The notes under the pieces: model-generated
Seen by the model: the letters and a program-made list of their open reading frames with translations, nothing else
Told to the model about the DNA's origin: nothing
Database searches by the model: none
Shown: positions 57,501-64,000 of the stretch, piece after piece
Layout: each line of letters starts with the position of its first letter
Position numbering within the stretch: the first letter of the stretch is position 1
Source of the DNA: Heterotrichella gracilis
Taxonomy: Eukaryota > Sar > Xanthophyceae > Tribonematales > Xanthonemataceae
NCBI GenBank assembly: GCA_032358255.1
Contig: JAULBX010007218.1
Location: 1-64,000, forward strand
Length of the DNA: 64,000 bases
Direction of reading: 5' to 3'
Made by a program: the position numbers and the translations under genes

Positions 57501-59373
57501 ACAATTTTCTCTTGTTGTGTTCATCTTAATGCCACTACCTGCCCCCGCAGCCACCACCCTGACCCCGGCCCTGACCTGCGCCGGGGTCCACAACATCAGG
57601 ACCACCCTGGTGCGCGGGGATCCCCGCTGCGCCGCGCACCTTCGCACCAAAGTGGACTTGTCGCGCTACACCAGCGTGATCGTGCTGTGCGACATGCTGT
57701 GGATGGACCCCGATGACAACGCCAACAACGGGATCAACGCCATCCAGGAGCTGAACGACATGCTGCGACTGGATAGTTTGATCATGCGGGTGCACCTCAA
57801 CGTGCGCAAGGTCATGCAGGTGAGGGGGGTGTTGAGTGTTCTGGTGGGGGGTGGGGGAGGGTGTGGATGTGGGTGGGGTTGTGGAAATGTGGGTGTCGGT
57901 GTGGGTGTGCTAGGGTAGATTAGGAGTGTAAGGGTGTGGGGTGGGGTGGGTGTTGGGGAAGGGTGCTGATGGTGCGGGAGCTCCTCAACGTGCGCAAGGT
58001 CATGCAGGTGAGGGGGTTACTTTTGTGGGGGTAGGGGGAAAGGTCTTCAATCCTTGCAACAGTCTGCTCAATACTCATTAAGGTCTCCATCCATTTTGAT
58101 TGAACGTGTTCATCTATGCCCCACACCCTTTCCTGTTTTCAAAACTGGACATCCAGTAATTGGACATCCATAATTGAAATGACAATGGTTGAAGAATGTT
58201 TGAAACAAGGCGCCCTGCTGTGATGCCTGCAGGAGCAGGGCCTTCCCGCCAAGAACCTTGTGTGTGAGCGGCTGAGCTACGAGGGAACCACTCGCTACGA
58301 GGACGCATCACGCCTCCCCCTCAAGGTCACAACCAACTTCATAGGCTATGCGGCAAAGATGCTGGCGCAGGTAACATTGGTTCAAACTACATGCAGTTCA
58401 GTGAGATTACTATGTTCCTGGATGATCTTCCCTGGGAGGGACCCTAGTTGACCCCTATCTCCTCATAGCAGGCAGGTTGCCTACACCCCATGGCCCTGCT
58501 GTCAAAATCCCATTCGACCCTAGCCCCCTGCCAAACCTCTTGTCATCCTATTCCCCCTCCCCTGCAGGTTGCCTACAACCCCATGGTCCTGCTCCCCCTG
58601 CAGCAGATGCTTCGCGACAACCTGTTTGAGATCCTGGACATGGCGCTGTTCTGTGACGAGCACCAGGTGCTGACCTGGTGGCAGCTGCAGGTGAGGGGGC
58701 GAGAAACCCTGTGGTAGGGTTGTAAAAAACCCTGTGGTAGGGCTGTTGGATCCTATCTTCAGTGAGAGCACCAGGTGGCAGGTGCACGTAAGTGGGTGGG
58801 ACAGCGCTGTGGCAGGGTTTAAAAACCTAGAGCTTACAAGCGTTACAGGTGCCAAAGTATGTCCTAGCCCACTTTCCAATAGCTTGGTGGGCTAAATCGT
58901 GTAAGGGTTCTGTTTAGGGGTCGCCCACCGATTCTTTACCCTATATCACCCTTTTCCTTTCAGGTGCGTGCCCAGTCTGTGGGCATGGTGCTGGTGGGAT
59001 ACCTTGAGCTGCTGTATACACCCTAGACCCTAAACCCTGCTCCCCATACCCTGTACCCCACATAGTATACCTTATTCCCCCCCGATTTTGTCAGGTGCGC
59101 GCCCAGTCCGTGGGCATGGTGCTGGTGGGATTCCTGGAGCTGCCCCAGAGCAGGGACCAGGGGGTGGAGGTGGTGATCAACCCGCGAGGGGAGGAGTGGC
59201 GGTCCCAGGGGCACGTGTGGAACCGCGGGGATGGGAGGATGCTGGCGCTGCTGCTGTCAGCCAGGGAGGAAGAGGCACCCCAGTCGGTGCCCCTGCTGAA
59301 TGGGGGGAGTTGGGAGGAAGGGTTGGAGCGGGCGGGGGTGGTGGGCGGGGCGGGGGAGGGGGTAGCGCGGTGA
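51587..59373 (+). CDS. CASTOR/POLLUX (DMI1/SYM8)-like ion channel
   Basis: Phase-consistent exons 51587-51882, 52478-52592, 52977-53183, about 53404-53532, 54049-54140, 54686-54844 and onward to 59373. The N-terminus (MGSMNSQTLPTLSSTLLG) is Ser/Thr/Arg-rich and acid-poor, possibly a plastid presequence; an acidic stretch follows (GEEKNENEMSQEEVED). Membrane segments: LALIAGANALLLVGWAAV and VFSVITAGMGLATFAIILAL, with a pore-like loop LSFGENFPDQATSF between them. The cytosolic RCK/TrkA-N-like part reads VVLEVIEKNVERG, HILVLAWGNCRRDVIMMF, GRVMVIMSNIEKTSLEANF, VFRQGCPLIVESLRYVSAG, RCAVLLDELDAPP, GKIIVEIRDQEAVEML, VRFKHVPLYFPEAVVLGVF, a second AECLLVAGWGEQSFMVELLK unit, and DLSRYTSVIVLCDMLWMDPD. 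In plants these channels sit in the nuclear envelope and support Ca2+ signalling, but in algae the role is open. The Gly-rich tail is unconserved. Introns contain many splice-junction copies. Confidence 0.88.
53462..53830. repeat. Four tandem copies of a membrane-segment exon
   Basis: The block GTGTTCAGCGTCATTACCGCGGGCATGGGACTGG...GCGCTGGTGGAGCAG (53463-53532, coding VFSVITAGMGLATFAIILAL) recurs at about 53560-53621 (partial), 53662-53730 (nearly complete, with a CCCCTAG acceptor-like site and still open), and in decayed form at about 53758-53826. Intervals are about 87, 111 and 95 bp. TTTAGGG words separate the first three. Confidence 0.85.
54116..54325. repeat. Exon end plus donor duplicated, 116 bp apart
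   Basis: From TGGTGCTGG(C/G)CTGGGGCAA.TGCAG through the donor GTGAGCAAACCCTAGC and on through TAGGGTATAGAGGCAGGGTGAG to GTCAAACCCTG, the sequence at 54116-54206 is repeated at 54232-54320 at roughly 90% identity. The first copy is the real exon end (HILVLAWGNC), and the second is a complete decoy exon end with a perfect donor. Confidence 0.85.
54492..54735. repeat. 97-bp tandem array of acceptor plus exon start (three copies)
   Basis: Exon starts GCGCGA.GTGAT.ATGATGTTCC at 54492, 54589 and 54686 are exactly 97 bp apart. Each is preceded by its own acceptor (TTGCAG, ATCGCAG, ATCGCAG) and, for the last two, by ATTGATCATTTCTGATCGC. Only the third copy continues into conserved channel sequence (LRQLCLAYRGQGG). 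Copies one and two meet stops after about 20 codons. Confidence 0.92.
56100..56370. repeat. Exon start copy in channel intron
   Basis: About 56100-56168 (TTGGTGCAGGGGGTGCGCTTC...GTCTTCAACACC) repeats 56289-56365 (TTGGCGCAGGGCGTGCGGTTC...GTTTTCAACACC), about 189 bp apart. The second is the coding exon (VRFKHVPLYFPEAVVLGVF). A nearby segment at about 56010-56035 also echoes the previous exon's end (GCTA.(G/A)TGGTGCA.TTC). Confidence 0.75.
58961..59150. repeat. Acceptor plus last-exon start of channel gene, two copies
   Basis: CAGGTGCG(T/C)GCCCAGTC(T/C)GTGGGCATGG...TGCTGGTGGGAT(A/T)CCT(T/G)GAGCTGC occurs at 58961-59019 and 59092-59142, 131 bp apart. The first copy runs into TAG after LLYTP and is followed by CCCTAGACCCTAAACCC. 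The second continues to the gene end. Splicing to the first acceptor would yield a shortened protein. Confidence 0.9.
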
Positions 59374-60461
59374 GCGATGGTGGGGCGAGGGAGGAGGGGG
59401 AGGGTGCAATGGTCGGTGGAAAATTTTGTTGGGTACATAACAGCTTGAGGGTGACGATCATAGTATGGAGTTTAAACGGGACGTGAGGAATATAAACAGG
59501 GCTTCCATTTTTGTATACATTTGCATTGTCAAATTTGTAATAGAGTACTTACAGGCACACGCTGTTTTACCAGTGACTTCTCCTTTTATTACATGTACAA
59601 CACACTCGTGTGTGACTTTTGACAGTGTGTCACAAGTTGCCAGACGGTTTTGACAAATATGAAAGTACATCTGGACTCAAGCATAAGCAGCTTATGGCTC
59701 GCGATTGGCCTGCGGTGTTGGTGTGCACTAATCTTTTCCTGTAGAGTATGGGCTCACAAATATCTTGGGGCCTTGTAAATTTCCAGGGCTCACAAATATC
59801 TTGGGGGATTTACAAGGGCTCACACCTTGGGGCCATGTAATTCAGCAACAGGCTTGCGTTCAATTTGCGTTGAATGTGTGCATAACAGTAACAGTTTATT
59901 CCAACCTTGCAATGTCCAATGCGGGAAATTATGCAGCCGGACTGCATCATACATGCAATTGTTAACATCCTGTCCTTTTGTTCCATAGCCTACCAGCGTG
60001 GCCAATTATATTGTGCCAGCAGTGCCGGCATTACATGGTCTGGCATGACTTCAAACAGGCACCGTGCCTGTTATGGCATACCAGGGCATACCCCAATGTT
60101 GACTGGCTCATACTACATATGCCCTTGCATGCATGCTGACTCAGGACCATTTTGAAAATGGTCTTGAGTCATATGATACAGTGCAAGCGCCCCTTAGTAA
60201 CCACTTAGCAACATGAAGGGAATGCAAAGCATTCGGGGCATTGCGATGCGCCATGCTGCTTGTGGACGAACAGAAGCATTCATTCAATGAAGACGTCATT
60301 TAGTTCAAGAGTTGCTGCAACAAGGCCGGCCCCTTCCAAAGCGCTGAACCTATGCCACACTGCTGTGCAGCAGGCCATGCAAAGAGGATGCCCTACTCCC
60401 TTTGTGCACCAGCTCAGAACCACGCATAAAGCTGTAACAGTTGCAGCAGACAGCGCCATCA
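59374..60461. other. Gene-free region with short tandem repeat and palindrome
   Basis: 3' flank shared by the channel (+) and four-pass protein (-) genes. GGGCTCACAAATATCTTGGGG recurs at about 59749 and 59786, with a shorter version at 59816. A palindrome at 60138-60170 has arms GACTCAGGACCATTTT and AAAATGGTCTTGAGTC (one mismatch) around a single base. It could be a transcript-end hairpin or a small cruciform. No gene supported. Confidence 0.55.
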
Positions 60462-61571
60462 CTACAACACACTGGACAGCGGCATTGAGCCATACGGTTT
60501 CAGAGCGTCTCTTGAATTATACTGCGACGGGCCGCCCTTGGCTTCCTCCCTGAACCCCATCGCCGATTCAGGTGGCCTCGTGGCATGCATCCGTCCTTCC
60601 CTCCTCCTCTGCAGCAGCTGCTGCGCGCCCCCCGCCACTGCCGCCAGCCACTGCACCAGCGCCAGGCTGAACTGTGCCCACTCCATGGCCCAGACTGCGT
60701 CGCGGGAGCTCTTGGCTGGCAGGGTGTACCACCCCCACACCTGCAAAACATTGACAATTGACAGATGTCTCCATTTTTCACGAGATGTAGTGCTATCAGC
60801 TAGACCTGGTATATTAGAAAGGGGCGCTGGTACGAGCCTTCTGAGAAAATCCCCTAGCACGAAATCCACTAGTGATGCCAAACGCGCCACTGTTCTCCTG
60901 CCGAGCAAGAAAACTGTGTTTACAAGTAAACTGTACAAAATCTTACCGAGTTGGCATCCCTGGCACTGTCCATGAGCACATCCGCTCCGATGCCCCACTT
61001 GACAGCTTGCAGGGCAGAGAGAAAGAACACAAGCACCCACCACGGTGCCCCACAAGGCAGGACCTGTAGCAACAAAAAACATGAGGTCATCACTGAGTGG
61101 GTAACTTGAATCTCACAAAGCCACGGTTAGTCTGGCAACCTATGGACACCCATCTCAGATAGAGGAGTGCTCGTGTGCATTGCAGGGCCTGTTTGTGCAC
61201 ATGTAATGCATATTGACCCTGATATTCAGTACATAAAGTCAACCCACCGCAGATAGGAGTGTGCCCAGGGCAAAGAAAATTCCCAGGCCTGCCACCACAT
61301 AGGTGTAGTCGCACAGGGTGCCAGTGTTTTGGATGAACTCGCCATAGGAGTACACTCCCGATCCCACGGAAACAGCTGGGAACACGTCGTTCAGGTGCAG
61401 GTTGTTGGTCCCGAGTAGGCACTGCACCTGCTTGGTGCCCCTGCGAGTGCTGTTCCAGGGGGCAGTGGGGGGCAGCACCGGGGCTTCAAAGGTCTGTTCG
61501 CTGAGGTCCACAGCAACGACAATAAAGGTCACTATGGCGAGGGTTTTCTGTGGGCGGCGGAGGTGCCACAT
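60462..61571 (-). CDS. Four-pass membrane protein of unknown function
   Basis: Three exons, all phase 0: 61248-61571, 60947-61063 and 60462-60740, giving 239 residues. ATG at 61571 (MWHLRRPQKTLAIVTFIVVA) starts with a short basic head and a first hydrophobic segment. A loop of about 65 residues follows with two Cys and an NST site (APWNSTRRGTKQVQC, LNDVFPAVSVGSGVYSYGEF). Then come three more membrane segments: YTYVVAGLGIFFALGTLLSA, WWVLVFFLSALQAVKWG and FSLALVQWLAAVAGGAQQLL. A hydrophilic C-terminal tail follows. The topology (long first loop, four passes) recalls tetraspan/MARVEL-type proteins, but no specific family motif is visible. Confidence 0.75.
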
Positions 61572-62982
61572 TCAGCCTGTAGTGACGCTGTGCAGGTCGA
61601 TGAGGGGCTGACACATGCATGCATGCATGCATATGCGTATGGGCGTCATCGCCAGTGTCGTATCGACATTCGTGCCATGGTAACCCTCAAACACCTATGC
61701 AACGCCTGTGTCGTCAGCCAGAACCAGTACCAAGCGCACACTGTTGCATATTAGCTGTTAATTTCGACTGAGTTTGTTTGTTGGCCATGCGTGCCCCGCG
61801 GAACGGAACTAGGGTGGACGAGGCATGCCACTGATGCTATTATGATACATTGCACTCGCATACCTCGCCAAGCCTGGTTCGATGGAGTAAGCCGGGGATT
61901 TTTGGGGGTTTAGAGACCGAAAAAGGAGGAAGTGGAGTATACAGTGCTTTCAAAGTTGGTCCAAGAACCTCGCACACCCTGGCCAAACCACCCACCAGAC
62001 CACAGGAAGCCAGGAGCACCATGCTCTGAAGTGCGCCGAAGTTTGGACCCATCTTTGCCCTCTTTCTGGGCTTCGCCACTCCTGTGGGTTGCAAAGTATG
62101 AAATACCAGGTGTTGTTGGCCAAGTCAACGGACTGTGTCGGTGTCCTTTAGCAAGGCAGTGCAGTAGCATGGGTGCTGAAGGCAGGTGGAACACAGTTCA
62201 CAGTGTCGAGGGCACCACTGGCCAGGGTCATAGGCGTTAAATATCTTGGACACCATCTTACACAAGCTGTGAGCGTCTAGCCAACCAGGATACTTCCATG
62301 TACACGGTTTGGTATGCTGTGCATTATTCATGAATCCCACATGCTACGCACATGGAGGGCAACGCTGGGAAAATCGGTGACGTGCCCTTGGAGGCTGTTC
62401 CGCATGGCCCTCAAAAACCCTAGGGGCCCTCGTAAGGGTTTTGCCTGCTGCTGCAGCTATCTCAGAACCAAAAGCTTTAAACTGCATATATTGGAATTTG
62501 GAAACATGTTTAAGAACGTTGAGGAACCCTCATCAGCTTGCCGCAGTGCCACGGCAGTGCCGATTTGGCCTGTATGCTGAGACCCAACCTCTGCAGCAAT
62601 GCAATTCTGACACTAGAACATGCCTAACGGCTTCCCAATCCGCACGCCATCGTGCAATTCGCAACAATACAATCCACCTTGAGGCAACTCACAACGGATC
62701 AAATTTGAATGCCTACATTGTCTTGCTGTGCAATCCATTGCCAGCTTGGAATTGGATCCAACTGTTCAAACTGGTGACAGAGAAAAGGAATTTGTACAAC
62801 ACCAATTGGCTGCATGCACCAAACATAAGAAACGAAAGCACCAACAGCATCATGGGGACAGGAAAACAAACTGACGTGAACCAGGTCTTGGTCAGCACCA
62901 GGCCCACATGCGTACGGGACCCGGTCCTCCTTACAGGCTGAGCCTTTGCGTGCCCTCCTACATTGAAGGGCCTTCCCCCCCT
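61572..62982. other. Gene-free region
   Basis: Contains an ATGC microsatellite at 61614-61633 and short open frames, most without ATG. A minus-strand 84-codon frame (61840-62094) has plausible composition but no ATG and no splice context. It presumably includes the promoter of the four-pass protein gene. Confidence 0.45.
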
Positions 62983-64000
62983 TCACTGCCCACTCGGTCC
63001 ATCAAGGGACTGGGCACACTGAGCCACGCGCTGCTTAGCTTGCTCCCTAAGGGCATTGGCCAGGGCTGAAAAGTGTGCGGGGCCGCAGGGGCGCGACGGT
63101 CGCCGGGCGCATGGGCACGGCACCCTACAGCGCGTGTCCACAGCCGTGCGCATGGCCACTTCCATTGGCAGCCAGTTGCGCACATCCACCACCACCTCAC
63201 CGGTGCAGGGCAGCCACTGGTGCATGCGCTGCAGGGGGGTGGCAAGGGCTTGCAACAGCGGGAGCTCACCACGGGCTGTGAGGTGGGAGCCAATCCATGG
63301 GGTTTCGAGCTCGACGTAAAACCCTTTGGAGGCAAGCACAATAGCCTCCGGCAGCTCCAGAGCCCACACCGTCCCATTGTCCTGCTCCAAACAGACCTCT
63401 AGATTGGACATCAAGTGGAGGCCAGGTGGGAGGGGCCTGTACCCCTGCCACTGGCCAGACATGGACAGATACGTGAGCGATGTGAGGGCTGCCAGGGACG
63501 CAGCCATGCTCCAGAAAGAAACCCTGCTCCTAGGGTCAGCCGCCATACTGTCGACGCACTCTAGGCGGCGCAGGTTGGTCAACAGCTGTAGGCCGTCCAG
63601 CATCCCCAGGAGGGGCATCCCTGCCACCGAGTGCGTTTGCAGCCTCGTGAGGTGCTGCAACGCAGTCAAGGGGGCAACTCCATGCGAGGCGTCGGGGTCA
63701 AAACCGACCAGCTCCAGGCTGCGCAGCTGTGGCAGGCGATCACACTCTGCCAGGTTGACCGGGCCATATCCTGGGCTACCGCGCAGGCACAGGTGGAGGA
63801 GGGAGGGGCTGTGCTGCACAGGTATGCAAAACAGCTCCGACGCAGCGAATTTGGAGACCCAATCAAGGGCAATGCTCAGGCTGGTGAGGCGCGTGAGATC
63901 CGAGAGGTGCCGCGGGCATGGCAGGCCCCGCAGATGCAGGCGCTCAAGCCCAGTGAGACCCTCTAGGGTTTGGGCGATGGCGCGGTAACAGCTCCAGTCA
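62983..64000 (-). CDS. Leucine-rich-repeat protein, C-terminal part (5' partial)
   Basis: The minus strand is open from the window edge to TGA at 62983-62985 (about 339 codons) without introns. It shows irregular LRRs of about 24 residues: LEGLTGLERLHLRGL, LTRLTSLSIALDW, SPSLLHLCLRGSPG, LPQLRSLELVGFD, LTALQHLTRLQTHSV, LQLLTNLRRLECVDS, LAALTSLTYLSMSGQW, LHLMSNLEVCLEQ. A non-repeat C-terminal region follows (ELPEAIVLASKGFYVELETP, VVVDVRNWLPMEVAM) and a Cys/Arg-rich patch. Such LxxLxxLxL repeats mediate protein binding; the partner is unknown. The N-terminus lies beyond 64000. Confidence 0.85.
   Translation of the reverse strand, partial: DWSCYRAIAQTLEGLTGLERLHLRGLPCPRHLSDLTRLTSLSIALDWVSKFAASELFCIPVQHSPSLLHLCLRGSPGYGPVNLAECDRLPQLRSLELVGFDPDASHGVAPLTALQHLTRLQTHSVAGMPLLGMLDGLQLLTNLRRLECVDSMAADPRSRVSFWSMAASLAALTSLTYLSMSGQWQGYRPLPPGLHLMSNLEVCLEQDNGTVWALELPEAIVLASKGFYVELETPWIGSHLTARGELPLLQALATPLQRMHQWLPCTGEVVVDVRNWLPMEVAMRTAVDTRCRVPCPCARRPSRPCGPAHFSALANALREQAKQRVAQCAQSLDGPSGQ

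Noticed and set aside
1-64000. Retroelements, rRNA or tRNA genes
   Set aside because: No reverse transcriptase, integrase, capsid-like or transposase motifs, no long terminal repeats and no recognisable rRNA or tRNA were seen by reading; a covariance-model scan was not possible.

Overview
This is nuclear DNA of a eukaryote with many short GT-AG introns and high GC exons. The gene set points to the green lineage: a CASTOR/POLLUX (DMI1-like) channel, an algal-type prolyl 4-hydroxylase with a C-terminal ShKT module, and a TRAIP whose C-terminus resembles plant forms. A WASH-complex subunit (strumpellin), a G8/PKD/beta-helix secreted protein and a Crinkler-like HNH protein are not land-plant features. 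A phagotrophic or early-branching green alga (prasinophyte type) would fit best, but the species cannot be named from the sequence.

Layout. 0.3-1.0 kb: an interrupted Gln/Glu-rich frame. 2.8-4.9 kb (+): a three-exon HNH-type protein with a possible Crinkler-like head, followed by a diverged duplication of about 0.6 kb. 8.0-11.3 kb (-): a seven-exon YeeE/YedE (TsuA-type) sulfur-compound transporter. 13.0-20.1 kb (-): a large secreted protein with carbohydrate-binding-like, PKD, G8 and parallel beta-helix regions. 21.2-23.3 kb (-): borealin. 23.5-25.3 kb: weakly supported small frames. 26.1-35.8 kb (+): strumpellin/WASHC5. 36.7-39.8 kb (-): prolyl 4-hydroxylase. 40.8-45.8 kb (+): TRAIP with a C-terminal PIP-like motif. 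46.7-50.6 kb (-): UTP15. 51.6-59.4 kb (+): CASTOR/POLLUX-like channel. 60.5-61.6 kb (-): a four-pass membrane protein. 63.0-64.0 kb (-): the C-terminal part of a leucine-rich-repeat protein running off the window.

The genes are unrelated housekeeping and membrane genes, not an operon-like system: cell division (borealin), genome maintenance (TRAIP), ribosome biogenesis (UTP15), endosomal actin (WASHC5), secretion (P4H, G8 protein) and transport (YeeE, CASTOR-like).

The most striking signal lies in the introns. In nearly every multi-exon gene the introns carry diverged tandem copies of the neighbouring splice junction: the end of an exon plus its donor, or an acceptor plus the start of the next exon, repeated one to three times at spacings of roughly 90-220 bp. 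Many of these copies sit beside plant-type telomere heptamers (CCCTAAA/TTTAGGG). This suggests that introns here grow, and perhaps arise, by local duplication of exon-intron boundaries. It is the best candidate for an undescribed phenomenon in this window. A second candidate is a 172-bp near-complete foldback at 36.1-36.25 kb.
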